Assembly (NCBI GenBank): GCA_914767715.1
Contig: OU612066.1
Span: 22,978,283-23,038,282 of the forward strand
Direction of reading: 5' to 3'
DNA: 60,000 nt
DNA from: Membranipora membranacea
Taxonomy: Eukaryota; Bryozoa; Gymnolaemata; Cheilostomatida; Membraniporidae
A program made the position numbers and the translations under genes. Below are positions 37,192 through 49,714 of the stretch, one piece after another. The notes beneath the pieces are model-generated. The model did no database searches. It was not told where the DNA came from and saw only the letters and a list, made by a program, of their open reading frames with translations. How positions within the stretch are numbered: the stretch's first letter is position 1; each line of letters opens with the position of its first letter.

Positions 37192-38364
37192 TTTATGACC
37201 AATACAACATAAACATGAAAAACACCATATAATATGCGTATAAATCTTATTATACATCCATATGAAGCCCTATCCTTTGGTACACCATGCTGAGCTGGCA
37301 AGGGTGTTTCAAGAAATTTGCTAAGTCTAATATTAATTCTAAATATCTTTTGTATCACCATTCATTTCTTTATTGAGCAGAATAATCACAAAAATGCATA
37401 AAATAACAGCTATAACAATAGGCTGAAGAAAATATTTTTTTGGACTTTGGCCTTCATATTAGGGCAAGAAAACAGTTTATATATTATATATAATGCAGCA
37501 GTGCATTTGTGATATGATTAAAAGATAAAATTCCTAAACAATTCTGATATAAATTTTTGGCGTCTATGAGGCACAAAACGCAGCAGACTAGATTGTTGAG
37601 GTCAATCTAAAGAATTATGCATTTGAGTAGAAAAGATCAATATTTGTTTCTTGTAATAAAATTTAAACACTCAAAATAAAACACAATTATAAAATTAGTG
37701 ACAACATCAACAGTTCACAACAATAAAATGTACAAACATCAACAAAACTTTAAATCATTCAAAACATTCAGGATTGCATAGATGTGGTGTGATCACGCAG
37801 TACTGGCATATCTTAGACTTACAAGATATCAATCGTTGAAAGAATTTCCTATTTTCTCTAGTTTTGCAATTGTTAATCTTTGTCCTTGTTTAATCTCAAT
37901 ATAATTTTCACAGAATTAGAAAGAACTTGAAAACGGTAGACACAATATAGCTCTGTTTTTTTAAACCTGAAACAAGCTTTTCCACTTCCTAAAGGATATG
38001 GCTGATATAGGGCATTCATTTGTTTAAATTTCTTTGAATATGTAGGATAAATTTGTAATTTTGAAATCAAGAAACTTACGTTTTGTCTTCAGTCACCTTC
38101 AGTTCCCTCCGGTGAACCTTTACCCGACTATTTCCAGGAATGTTTGACAAAAAATGTAAGACTAAAAGGTATTGCTCCTATCACTAAAACTCTTAGTAGG
38201 TCTTTAGCTTTTTATGAAACAATATATATGAAGGGGTTATGAGTAACGCGTACCCAAGTAATAAAGATTCGACACTGATTCATAACTCAAGAACCTAAGC
38301 CTCATCAAATCTTGGAGCTCAGACAGTATATCTGGACACTTAGACTGTGATCGGAGTATTCAGA
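37192..38364. other. Convergent intergenic region between NUDCD1 and SLC49A4
   Basis: AT-rich; must hold the 3' UTR of the SLC49A4-like gene on the minus strand. I see no clear minus-strand AATAAA near its stop. No gene supported. Confidence 0.45.
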
Positions 38365-41300
38365 TTAGGCCTCGACCGGTCGTGTGGACAAGTCGTCATC
38401 TTCATCCTCATCCTCGCTGTCGCTCATTTCGACATCGAGACGATAGAAATGCTCCTTCAATACAATTAGTAGTGGGAAACTTAAAACACAGCTACCCAAA
38501 CAACCCCAGGTCATCCACTGTGTGTCTGCAAATATAAAAAGAAATGGACTACAATTGTTTGATAGTATAAATCAAGATTGGTCCAATCACATGCATTTCT
38601 GTTAAGCAAGTGCTGGATTAAGGGAGGGCAACTCCAATGCAGACAAAGTGGATTATATTTGGGGTACGAGTTGGGAATTTTAGATACAGTTTGAACATTA
38701 TATGGCTGAATATAGCTTAGATTTGGGTCATTAATTATCTCCTGCTTGCAAACGGGATCAAAAGGACCCAGGTTCAGACCCCACCGGGTGCACTGTTTGT
38801 CTAGTACTACCTGATTTGGCTGTCGCGGGCCATCCACCCTAGCCGACCTGGAATCGATTAATGATGATGAATATGCCATATTGCCTAATATCTTCAAAAA
38901 TGAAGTTGGCGATTACTCTTCAAAACAAACAAACCACAAATGGCGTGTTTAGTATTTGAGAGAGTGTCAGCATAGGGGCAGATTGAACGCTAGCTTGGTA
39001 GAAGTTGTTGGTAGTGGCATTCACTTGTCAACTACAGACCAATCAGACTGATGTGATTGGGGCTGTAATAATGGAACCCCGCTACTAGCATCCTGTCAAG
39101 TGTTTGTTCATTTAACAAGCATATAGGCAATCCTTTATCCTACAGCATTTTCACAAAAACTTTGCAGTTTCAATTTAATTTAATCTAAATGTCTTGGAAT
39201 TCAAAAAAGAAGTGTACTTGACTGAATGTTGCCCACTCCTACATTGCTAGACATGTCAAATATTATCATTACAGCATGTACTTATCCTTTGGTGACCAGT
39301 CAGGCCTGTAGTTCTAGGGGAGGCCTGTAGTTCTAGGGGAGGCCTGTAGTTCTAGGGGAGGCCTGTAGTTCTAGGGGAGGCCTGTAGTTCTAGGGGAGGC
39401 CTGTAGTTCTAGGAGAGGCCTGTAGTTCTAGGGGAGGCCTGTAGTTCTAGGGGAGGCGGGGATGCTCTGCCTCCCCTAAAATGCTCAATAGAGTGGCCTA
39501 AAAACACTGTTATTGAATATTCCATGTCAGAATCAGCTCATTTGGGACTTACGTTTGCTCTTTATATCATTAATACGATTTTGAGGCCGGGAACTGGGGA
39601 CTCAGGAGGAGCTTACTCCACACCCTCAAGGATTTCTACCTCCCCTACCATTTTCCCTAGACTATGGCCCTGACCAGTAATTTTAATCCTAACTCACCAG
39701 CAGCCAGGATGGGTATCTGGAATAGAAGGAAGAATGTCATTCCACTGAGGTTGTTGATAACAGTGATGAACGAACAAGACAAGCCCTCGTGTACAGGGTA
39801 GGCGGATTCTACTCCGAGCTCGTAGTAAAGTGGGATAACTCCATTTATACACAGTGATATCGATATGCATAATACATATAGTACAGCTGTAAAGAAAGGG
39901 TCAAATGAAAGTATTGCTGATGGGCAACCAGCGTTGGCTCTAAAAAATCAATAACTGTGCAAAATAAAACTACGAAGATAAAAAAAAGGAACAGCAATGT
40001 AGAATGTTTGCTTGCATCTTAATTAAGGTGCCATCAATATCATTTTTTTGTCAACTGGTTACTAGATCAAGTTTGATCCATTTGCCTGCGTGCGGAGTTG
40101 CCCCCCCCCCCTCTACTGGTCACTGTTCATTCAAGCAGATGTATAAGACAGTGCTATTATTGTTGATATAAATGTGGTCAAGATTGTCTGATCAGGAAGA
40201 ATGATCAGATAATATTATGAAGATCATGGGCCGCAGTATCACTCAAAAGATGATACATTGGGCTGTTTTTTTATTCCATTTGGTTCCTGCATCCAGTAAA
40301 AATTGAAATCCAGACATGAACAACTCAGAAAAATAGTCCAGTGGTATGGTCATGTAGACAGGGACTAGTATGGCGACCATCCAATTAATCTAGTTTGGAA
40401 CTTCTGCCCGCCCGAGCACCCAGGCAGGCTAGTCACTCTGACTTTGGAACATAAGACCCCCACAGACCCTGCAAGGAGCAGACGCCAACTCTCCCGGAAG
40501 ACAAGACTGTTATGCAACAGGATGAGTCAATATCAGTTGGCAATTTGCAAAAATGGTCTCATTGTCAAAATATAAAGAGTTGCAGTAGAGCATTACTTAC
40601 GTATCACAGCATTAGCAGGAAGGACAATGTAATGGTTTTGTATGCAGACTAGAAGGGCAAACAGTATAATACTGAATGCCATCATGATTTTGAGGAAGAG
40701 TTTGGTTTTACGTTTAAAGTGATCAGCCACTAGGGACATCAGCACTGAGCTGACACAGCTTACACAAATAGAGGAGAAACCTATCCATCCGGCTGTAGCC
40801 TGTAAAATGAAAAAAATGTCAAGGCAAGCATAAGTTCAGTGAAGTGTACTGGTCTCTTCAGCCAAATCCCAATGAATCCTGAATTCACTCGGAACTTGGC
40901 AACTAAGAATTAAAGAGACTTCTCTAGCACAGAGACAATAGTCAGTTTTCTGAGCTCTTATTTATGTCTCAATTCGGAGTTGTCCTCTCTCCAGTTTGGT
41001 ACTTTTAACCCACGCCGCATAGGAAAAACCTGCTGAAAGAGGGTTATCTTGAAAACCGCTTATGTTAGGGAAAAACTGATTTTTGATTCAGAGTCTGCAC
41101 CATTGAAAACCCTGTGAGACAGGGTTTCCAAAACATTGGAGGCTTGAATGTTGATCAATCTTAATTTTAGTGACGAAACTCATGAGAAATTCTGCCAAAT
41201 TGTCAGCAAAACTGGCAGAAAATGCTATAATTGACTATCCAAATACTAAAATGATTTCCCAAACTATGTCCATACGAGTTTTCAATGCTGCAGATTCTGA

Positions 41301-44300
41301 AACAAAAATCATTTTTATCCTATTATCCTATTATCCTAATCCTCTTTTCAGCACGTTTTTCCTATGCGGCGTGGGTTAAAAGTACCAAACTGGTGAGAGG
41401 ACAACTCCAAACTGAGGCCTAAATCAGAGCTCAGAAAACTGTCTATAGAAACAATAACATGTCTCTCCCCCTCTCTGCATTTCTCAAGTCAATGAAGGAC
41501 TCTTAAATTTACACACAAATAATTTGCTTGATTTCAACGCAGTCATTCAATAATACAATGCAAACATACATTACATACATACGATACAATAATACAAAAC
41601 AGGGTAAAGGATTCTATAAACGTCTGGCTGTAGAGCTTGGATTCTATAAACATCAAGTTGCAGGACTCAAATTTGAGTCTGATATGAATAGACAGATCAT
41701 TCATATAATTGGAATGCACAAATATCTCCAGAAGGGATTGTGGCCTATCATTATGATGTGTGATATTAAAATCCCATCTATAACCATTCAAGATCTCAAA
41801 ATAATTTAAAGCTTATCATTACAAAGTAAGGATATATCTTTACCCTTGTTGTCATCTTAGTAAGAAACTGCTCTCACAAAGCGCACGGTGACTGATTAAT
41901 TCAAAAGTTTATATAATCACTGACTTACCACATCGACATTGAGGCTTCTGAAGCTGACTGATACTAGGGGTATCCACGAGTTAAAAGCACCATTAGGTAG
42001 ATTATATGCGACATTCAGTATCCAAAACTGTGGGTTACTACAAAAATAAACAACGCCGAATGCACAGGGGGTTAGAAGTGCGAAATGAGATGGTTATCAA
42101 CGAACAGGATCGGCTTCATGCTTCAGGGGCCGGCCATGAGGAGGCTATACTAAAAAAGGCCTCAAAACAGCGCTAGACTCATGGGTTCAAACTGAAGACA
42201 TGTGTGTTGTACAGTGGTATGGTACTACTGTATGTTGTATCTTCTAAATTGAGAGTATTGACTCTAGGCAATCTTAATTAACACTTTGTTTGTTTTATTC
42301 ATAATAAGTCTTGTAATTTGTTTGCAATGCATTCAACTGTAATATTCAACATTCAACTTTTGAATGTGCAGCCAATAGCTCCTAGAGGAGTAAAGAAGAA
42401 AGTTTGCCATTCTTCTTTACATTTATTCAACGTCTTTATTTTGCATCACTCCCAATAAGTTAGTTAAGATTGGCGCTAGCTGACATTGAGCCACCGCCAG
42501 ATTAGTTCCTCTTAACTCTAGATTACAGAATTTCCTCTTCTGAGTTTTAAAGAAGACATAACCTTCCTGTGACAAGCTGACAGGAATAATACTCAAATTC
42601 TAGTGCTCAAATATGGCCTGTACAATGCAACGGGATTTCAGGTGGCTGGCCGTCAAGCAGCGGGTAAGAGTTTAGGGCTCCAACTAAACAGAATGGTGTC
42701 AGCGTCACTCACGTAGCAAGATGCTTGATTCCTTGCCAGAAATCTTCTCTCTCCTTGGTCTGTGATTTACTGGGAGGTTTGGGCGGTTTTGCGGGGAAGT
42801 ACGCTATCACTAGTATGAAGCAAAGGGTAGCTATTCCTGTATCTAAAACAGACAATCGAAGACAATCTTATCTCTATGCATTTTTCACTAATCACATGTC
42901 TAAAATAAACTGTCCTCCTCAAGAACGAGACATAATTTAACAATATAAATGATAAGTGTATCTTCAATCGCATATATTTATAGACATATTATGCTTACTA
43001 TCTAGCCCAGAAATGGTCTGCTCGCCGTACTGCCCAAAGACATATATTATAACAGTGACTGAAGGGTAATATTACGCTGAAAGTGACAGCTGATTTCAAG
43101 CAGCACTTAGAAGAAAAATGATGAGGGGACGGAAAAGATATGAAATATTTATGAACCTCATATTAGGCACTGCGAGAGAACTACTTTGATGGAGCGGTCT
43201 ACGGAAAGTATAATTCAGTTTATGACTCATGAAAGTGATTACACAAAACAGGAATGTTTGTTTTAAATTATCAGGAAGAACAGCAGAATAGAGGCTTGTG
43301 ACCTGTAATGGGCATCACATGATGTACATTAACATACATAATTTATATAAATCTTAGGAATCTTAGGAAGCAGCCTACTGACATCATGTGAAAGAATGTC
43401 TTTGATCAGGGGGTACTTTTTCTATTTCAGGAAAATAAAATATAGTAGTGAACAATTATTCAGGAGGTGTGGGGAAGGACAAACCATAGTCTAAGTGTTC
43501 AGACTGCTGCAAGTGCGTGTTTTCGCATTACATTATCAAACATTCATTGCGTCGAATTTTTGATAATGTACAGGCCTTTGAAGCCAACTGAGCACATTGA
43601 CTAGGCAAACTGATGCTCCTACTTACCATAGTATACAAGGTTGGTAATACCAGCTTTCAAGTTATCGACAAAAGCTGCAAAGAAAAAAAAACATCAAATA
43701 GCTCTACTTTGACTATAGCTCTCAATACCAGATTGTGTGTGATGGACATGTCTATGGAAGAGCCTTACTACAAGGTCACATTGATGCCTTTTAGTCATTC
43801 TGTTGTTAATATAAACATTATCTTTGGTGTTATCAAAATTGGTGCTACACGGTATTTCAAGCGCCCCTTGGAACTAAAACTGAACAACTGCCAAGTTTGA
43901 TAAGGTGGGCATTCATTGACTGATAACGTTGTCGCTGATATGACGCGCCAGCCCCTTGTAACATAAAGTAAAGCTCAGACACGAAGAAAACTGAGACTAT
44001 ACTATTATTATATCACTGTATTACTTTTCTAGGTAGGACTTCCACGCAGTCCTAGCTTTACAAAGTACATGAGCTTCAACCAAAAAGGTGGTTTTTGACC
44101 TGGCTGCAAAAACAAACTGGTTCAAACATTCCCACCACAACATTATTCAATCTTTGTTTTCAGAAATCATATCATTTGAAATAAAATGAAAGCAATCACC
44201 AGTCAAAGGTTATCCTTACCTGCCGGTAAAGTAGCTCGATTTTTTACATCATCAGCAGTCACATTAGATCCGCTGATATATGGACCTACAATACGGAAAG

Positions 44301-46053
44301 ATAAGAAAATATAGCACTATGTTCAACATGACCAAAATATCAGCAGGTCCCCCAAACAGATAAGATTAGGTATCACTACAGCAAAGCGTGGAGATCCCTG
44401 TATCTAGGTTAAAAGTTAGGTACAATTTATGTAATTGTATCATCAGAGATAGTCTACTATCTACTATCTCTGATAGTATTGTGAACGAAGGGTCGTTCAT
44501 TAGATCATCTCAGGAGAGAGATCATATTATGTCTACCTATGCTATCTCTCTGATAGTACAGTGAACGGTGGGTCATTTTTCAGATCAACTTCAAAGAGTG
44601 GACTTATGTCTGAAATTCTCTGGTAAGATGCACAGCGCATATATCTTGCAACTTGTATAATTTCATAATACTAAAAATTAAGATTACTCAAGGTCTGTAT
44701 TGCACGACAACATTTAAAAAAAGTGGGCTCAAAAAGTAGGTACGCCAGCCTTACATAAAATGTTCTTCATAAGAAAACACAGAAATGAAATTGAGTATTT
44801 TCATTATACATACTTGTAATAAAGGCAAGACCAGTGCCAATGTAGCCTCCATTAGCTCCTATTGCAGTAGCAGTTGTCCTCTCAGAACTTGGAAACCAAA
44901 GCGCAGACAAAAGGGGTGGTGCCGCCATTGTTATACAGGCTGTTATCCCATTGAAGACAGAACCAACCACCATCAACCTTTAACAGATTACATCATTTGC
45001 GTTAATAAAACTATTGATTGCCTTCACTTTCAAAAATGGATTGAACTGTACTTTACGACAGAAAGAGATCATGAGGTATGTTGGCATACGAGCTTAAACA
45101 TCTCAACAGTTAGTTTTCTAAACAACAGTCTAGACTCTAGGTCATTCAATAATCAATCTAAGAAATATTTACTTTTCCATAAAAATAATGGGACCAAGAA
45201 CTGTTCTGATTTGCAGATATGAGATGGAAAGATTATTCAGATTTTTCTCAACTTGAATATCTACATCATGAACAGATAATTGAGAGGCTAATTGTAGAAC
45301 TGCTTACCAATTCTGGTGAGTGGCCAAAGCAATGTTCCATATCGCAGTGCTAAGAGCCAGCAAAGACACAGCCAAGATTAATCCCATCCTTAAATCTGTA
45401 ATATAAAGTAACAGTCTATACATGGTACTCTCAATATATGAAACACTGGGAACGAAACTGATGGCTTTTGCTGCTGAAATAATTTACCTGTCCTGTCATG
45501 TGGAACTAAGATTACTGTGGCAAGCTTTTTGTCCATTTTAAACCTATTCAGAAAACAGTTCAGATTCTCAGCATGCCATTATAATTATAACTGAATCACA
45601 CCATTGGAAGTTCGACTAGGCCTATGTTGTATCTAAGCATTATCTGCGACCCAATATAGGAAGGGCTAATATACAACACTCACCGTTGGTCTCAACAAGG
45701 TACATGAAAGGGAAGGCACAGATCACATATCCAAGATTGGAGAGGGCAGGAAACAGAGCGACAAATGAATCCTGCCAGCCGAAGGCTATGAGCACGCTGT
45801 CAGTAATCGGTGACCACGTGTTCCAGCAGGCACTCTGAGCCAACGCAGTCAATGAAAACACAGCTAGTAACCACCACCGTCTCTTATAAACTTCGGGTTG
45901 AAAGTGTTCATGATGAGGATGATGTTCTGAGGTAGAGTTGATTGGTTTATATGAGTCTGCGTGGACACCGTTTGTACCATACTGTTTTGAGTGATGTGAC
46001 TTTTCTTCGATTGGAACACTATCTAGAAGAGAAGTCTTTTCTGAATCTGCCAT
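38365..46053 (-). CDS. SLC49A4: SLC49A4/DIRC2-type lysosomal MFS transporter
   Basis: Ten coding exons on the minus strand: 46053-45684, 45395-45308, 44977-44814, 44285-44220, 43674-43627, 42842-42713, 42037-41929, 40799-40601, 39886-39698, 38525-38365 (507 aa). Signature stretches match DIRC2: YKRRWWLLAVFSL, WNTWSPI, LWFPSSERTTATAIGANGG, CFILVIAYFPAKPPKPPS and ELGVESAYPVHEGL. The hydrophobic pattern fits a 12-helix MFS carrier. The N-terminal EKTSLL (residues 5-10) fits the [DE]XXXL[LI] lysosome-sorting signal also known in human DIRC2. The tail ends in a long acidic run (SDSEDEDEDDDL). Human SLC49A4 is a lysosomal protein reported to export pyridoxine with protons; the substrate here is inferred. 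A palindromic MITE and a minisatellite lie in introns. Confidence 0.92.
38711..38880 (+). mobile_element. tRNA-derived SINE-like fragment
   Basis: An A-box-like TATAGCTTAGATTTGGG near 38711 and GGTTCAGACCCC at 38771-38782 (B-box-like, with matching stem bases CCGGGTGC) lie at tRNA-like spacing. They are followed by an unrelated body. In the last intron of the SLC49A4-like gene, opposite strand. Confidence 0.45.
39302..39453. repeat. Minisatellite, 19-bp unit, 8 copies
   Basis: AGGCCTGTAGTTCTAGGGG is repeated eight times, head to tail, with only one visible base change. The near-identity suggests recent expansion. It lies in the last intron of the SLC49A4-like gene. Confidence 0.95.
40062..40119 (-). 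repeat. Dispersed repeat, copy B (inverse of 23421-23485)
   Basis: On the minus strand it reads ...GCAAATGGATCAAACTTGAT as in copy A, with a C run (10 C) where copy A has GGAGGGAGAG. In an intron of the SLC49A4-like gene. Confidence 0.6.
40941..41443. mobile_element. Palindromic MITE, copy 2 (503 bp)
   Basis: Same foldback as 20059-20566. The ends are GTCAGTTTTCTGAGCTC and GAGCTCAGAAAACTGTC, directly flanked on both sides by TA (40939-40940 and 41444-41445), as expected for a TA-duplicating Tc1/mariner-type MITE. It shares the GTACTTTTAACCCACGCCGC arm. In the seventh intron of the SLC49A4-like gene. Confidence 0.87.
44442..44474. repeat. Hairpin ATCAGAGATAGT / ACTATCTCTGAT within a local duplication
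   Basis: A perfect 12-bp stem with a 9-nt loop. The right arm and the following sequence (GTGAACGAAGGGTCGTTCA...AGATCA) recur, diverged, at about 44547-44588 (GTGAACGGTGGGTCATTTT). In the third intron of the SLC49A4-like gene. Confidence 0.6.
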
Positions 46054-46725
46054 TGCTAGCCACTTCTGGTGATGTCAGATTTCCTAAGATTGATGCCTGA
46101 GAACTGCAGCTCAGGGTCCTAGTTATCTAAACACTTCAAATAATATCAGCCTATACGTCTAATTCTTTTTTACAGTAGACTGACACATATGTAGATGGTC
46201 AATACTTTAGCACAGTTCAGTGTTCTCCTGCTGCAGTGAGTCCATGGAACGAGGCAGTCGACTGTTCTTTCCTTGGTCCCTGTTAAGCATAAAACAATTT
46301 TATCTAATAAAAATAATGTTAACAAACAATATGATAAATTAAATAATGGACACAAAAGTTTATATACTCATCCATGCAATGCAAGGAACTTCATAACCAT
46401 CATTGTTCTAATCTATAGAATGCATGACAACAATAGTGTTCTTTTTATGTAAGCAATGAAATGAATGAAAACAAGAGAAAGCCTCCAATAGAAATATCTT
46501 ACAAATCTAGGGCTTACAACCTTTTACTTTGCCAAAGTCCACTTGTTGTGATTGCAATGAACTTAATAGGCAATGTTGTTGGTAAGTTTGCAAGCCTCAA
46601 TGTTTGGTACTTCTTCGTTGCTGTGCATTTGATGACTGAAATGAAGTTTAGTTTGAAAGTAAGTGTGTGTGACCAAGAAGTGACCACTCCTTGGTGTGAC
46701 TGTGTGTTGACTACGTAAGGGTTAT
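46054..46725. other. Region upstream of SLC49A4, no supported gene
   Basis: Should contain the 5' UTR and promoter of the minus-strand transporter gene. I see no clear TATA box and no supported coding frame. The left limit of the LINE tail is at about 46733. Confidence 0.4.
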
Positions 46726-46732
46726 CACAAGA

Positions 46733-49133
46733 CTTACCTTACCTTACCTTACCTTCAACTTAATCCAAACCGTCCACATCACGGGCACATTTGGATAAAT
46801 ATACCTTCAGTGTGTTCGGAGGGGTATTGCGTACTGGTATTGCAGGTGATTAATTTACAGAAAAAATGTTAAAAATACACCAATAATTGAACATTAATAA
46901 ATTGCCTGCCCAGTTATGAAGAGAAAGGATTTATAGTAAACAAGTTGACCATAGTTAATCGATGTGTATCGGCATGTACTTGATATGTACATGTAATGCT
47001 AAGATGTTAGTTAATTGTTAGAAGGTTGTCAGATTAATTTGGAGGAAAATATACCTTTACCTCTGGCCTCATTCTATTATAGTAGCTATGTGACCAATTG
47101 TTTTACCTCTGGTGTCGTGGGTAGATGAAACAAAGCGTATATAGGTATTCAATTTTATGTCGAACAGTCCTCCTTCCACTTTTCTAAGAAATGTAATATC
47201 TATTGCTTCTCTCCTGTCAGACAAAAGGGGAATAGCATGGTTATTCATACATTCAGTTACGCTGTCAGTTTTATTTAAATGATAGATCCATTTTACTGCA
47301 TTTCTCTGAACTTTTTCCAAGCTATTATTCAGACCAATGTTATGTGGCGACCACACCTGACATGTATATTCTAAGATGGGTTTAACCATGGTTTTGTAAG
47401 CTAGAAGTTTGGTTTTAACCGGGGCCTCTTTGAGTCCTCGTTTTATGAGACCGAGTGAACGATTCGCCTTCTTTACTACATTCGATATATGTGCATTCCA
47501 TTTCAGGTTGGAATGGATGGTCACACCAAGGTACTTGACAGAGTCTGAGTGTGGTATGACATTGTCACCAAGCTTCAGACTTATATCTGGCTGATCACTT
47601 CCTACTTTCACATGTACACATTTCTTATGGTTGAAAATCATACCCCATTTATCAGCCCAACTTTTCAATTCATTTATATCATCTTGAAGAGATTTAGCAT
47701 CATTTATGATTTCTGAACATAAGATGGTGTCATCTGCATATAACCTGCAGTCAGAGTTTTGGATTGACTGTGAGATGTCATTAACGTATATCAGAAACAA
47801 AAGTGGTCCTAAGACCGATCCCTGTGGAACACCAGATGAAGCATGAAATATACTAGATTTATTGCCATTAACGTTAACAGTACATGTCCTATCAGTCAGC
47901 CAGCTTTCAATCCATTCAATGCATTTACTATCAAACTTATAATGTTTCAATTTATGAATAAGCAGCGCATGAGGCACCTTATCGAAGGCTTTTGAAAAAT
48001 CGAAGCTAATAATATGGTAATCTTTGTGCTGATCAAGGGATTGGGTTGCAAAATGAATGACATGTAATAGTTGAGTTGTAGTATTCAGCCCTCTCCTGAA
48101 TCCATGTTGCCTGTCACTCACAATATCATGCTCCTCTATATGACTCCACATGTTAGAGCAGAGTATGTGTTCAGTGAGCTTGGATATAATACATGTGAGA
48201 CTGATCGGACGGTAGTTGTTGCTATCGGAACGGTCACCACCTTTATACACTGGAGTGACATTTGCATGGCGCCATATCTTCGGTACTTTACCAGCCTTCA
48301 CACTAGCCTGAATCACATGTTGAACACAATCTATAAAAGATGGTACATTGTTGGCAAACATCTTCAGGGTCATAGCAGAAATGTTGTCTGGTCCGCAAGA
48401 TTTTCTAGAGTCAAGTTTCTTGAGCATGACTTCTATGCCAGATTTACTGACATGTATTTTATCCATAACTGATATATGCGTTTCTGCCATCTTAGGCTTA
48501 TTATATTGCTTTGCAGTGTAGACTGAGGCAAAATGCTCAGCTAACCTATCAGGTACCTGGTCAGATGGAGTATCTTTGAGCCCAGTGATACTATTGGATC
48601 GACCACTGGTTTTCTTCAGATAGTTGAACAAAGGTTTAGAATTGCCATCTTCCAACTGCTTGGTAAGATGGTCTTTGAGGTAAGAGCTCTTAGCATTCTT
48701 AACTTTCATTTTGATCTCAGAGCATATATCATCATACTCATTTTCATGGGCTATGCTAGGGAATCGTTCATTCCGGTCAAATAGCCGATCTCTTTTACTA
48801 ATGAGGCGTTTAATTTCACGTTTAATCCATGGATGTCCCTTAGGCCTATTTAGCTTACCTGGTATAGTTGCTGTAGCTTCTTTAGTTGCAGATTCAAATT
48901 TATTCCAGATGTTTTCAACTGAGAGGTTGTCCTTTTCAGTTTCTTTGTAGAATGTTTTTAGACTGGAGAAGTGTTCTTCGATTTTGGAGTAGTCTGCCTT
49001 GTTGAAATTGAGTCTTTTTTGCTGGGTTGTGTTGGTTTCACTCTTCTCAAAGCTTTGGATAGCAATCTCGGTGAGGATCATTTTATGATCCGAGATGTAT
49101 GGTTTAATATTGCACGTAACAGTCAACAGTCAT
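46733..49133 (-). mobile_element. 5'-truncated non-LTR retrotransposon (LINE, CR1/Jockey-like)
   Basis: The minus-strand element contains the end of an endonuclease domain, a full reverse transcriptase and, after about 310 bp of 3' UTR, four AAGGT/GGTAA pentamers (46733-46755). Short 3' repeats of this kind are common in CR1-like LINEs. The 5' end is cut near 49127-49133, inside the endonuclease region, the usual result of incomplete reverse transcription. Target-site duplication was not identified. It lies between the SLC49A4-like gene and the JmjC gene. Confidence 0.8.
47069..49126 (-). CDS. LINE reverse transcriptase (endonuclease mostly missing)
   Basis: An uninterrupted 685-aa frame. 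Residues 1-25 hold the last endonuclease motif (ISDHKMIL). The RT domain spans roughly 285-550, with NNYRPISLT (303-311), FDFSKAFDKVPH (375-386), SGVPQGSVLGPLLFLIYVND (431-450) and the catalytic YADD (463-466). The C-terminal region (RRGLKEAP, KVQRNAVKWIY and RREAID) is typical of CR1/Jockey-group RTs. The annotated ATG is just the first Met after the truncation, not a genuine start. The lack of stops or frameshifts indicates a young copy, but without its endonuclease it cannot move autonomously. Confidence 0.92.
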   Translation of the reverse strand: MTVTCNIKPYISDHKMILTEIAIQSFEKSETNTTQQKRLNFNKADYSKIEEHFSSLKTFYKETEKDNLSVENIWNKFESATKEATATIPGKLNRPKGHPWIKREIKRLISKRDRLFDRNERFPSIAHENEYDDICSEIKMKVKNAKSSYLKDHLTKQLEDGNSKPLFNYLKKTSGRSNSITGLKDTPSDQVPDRLAEHFASVYTAKQYNKPKMAETHISVMDKIHVSKSGIEVMLKKLDSRKSCGPDNISAMTLKMFANNVPSFIDCVQHVIQASVKAGKVPKIWRHANVTPVYKGGDRSDSNNYRPISLTCIISKLTEHILCSNMWSHIEEHDIVSDRQHGFRRGLNTTTQLLHVIHFATQSLDQHKDYHIISFDFSKAFDKVPHALLIHKLKHYKFDSKCIEWIESWLTDRTCTVNVNGNKSSIFHASSGVPQGSVLGPLLFLIYVNDISQSIQNSDCRLYADDTILCSEIINDAKSLQDDINELKSWADKWGMIFNHKKCVHVKVGSDQPDISLKLGDNVIPHSDSVKYLGVTIHSNLKWNAHISNVVKKANRSLGLIKRGLKEAPVKTKLLAYKTMVKPILEYTCQVWSPHNIGLNNSLEKVQRNAVKWIYHLNKTDSVTECMNNHAIPLLSDRREAIDITFLRKVEGGLFDIKLNTYIRFVSSTHDTRGKTIGHIATIIE

Positions 49134-49714
49134 AAAAAGTATCCAAGTGTAAAATAATATATAATACCATACTTTCTTGCATGTTTATACTTACTATCAG
49201 TATCAGCAAGGAGTTCTTGCTATCAGTGGAATCACTTATTTAGTTGATGATGGAAATTCCATGGACCTTTGACACTCATATTATGATTTATAGTATTATA
49301 ATGTCTAGGAGATCTTGTGACTCTTTTTGTCACTTTGAACATTTTATCTAGGTTCTTCACCCAAGTCCAGTATTCATGGGCTATTTTATTATTCCCCAAT
49401 ACCCTTTGTTTATATTTTGTATGGAGACTGGGTTATTATGACCTCACTGACATAGACTGGTTCTGATATTTTGAATGGTGGGTTACCAGCAGCCACTTTA
49501 AAAACTTCCTTAAATGTTTATGATTTCGGGCCATGCTTTGAGAGATTCATTTCCGGTCAGAGATTTTCAGAAAGAAAATTTGATCACATGAAAACTTAAA
49601 GGCTGTAGTGTAGACTGTAGGGAAACTAAAATCCATAGTGGATTGAATGCATGCTGCATGGTTTTCTGCCTTTCCTTACAATAGGTCCTATTTGTATGAT
49701 ATGAATTGCACAAG
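49134..49714. other. Intergenic, no supported gene
   Basis: Between the LINE and a foldback cluster. No gene-like frame seen. Confidence 0.4.

Noticed and set aside
39302-39453. CRISPR-like array
   Set aside because: Direct repeats touch each other without spacers; it is a minisatellite in an animal intron.
41170-41379. 69-codon frame inside MITE copy 2
   Set aside because: It lies wholly within the palindromic element, and the homologous copy 1 does not keep the frame.
47069-49126. Host gene of 685 codons
   Set aside because: The YADD reverse transcriptase motifs and truncated endonuclease show it is a LINE remnant.
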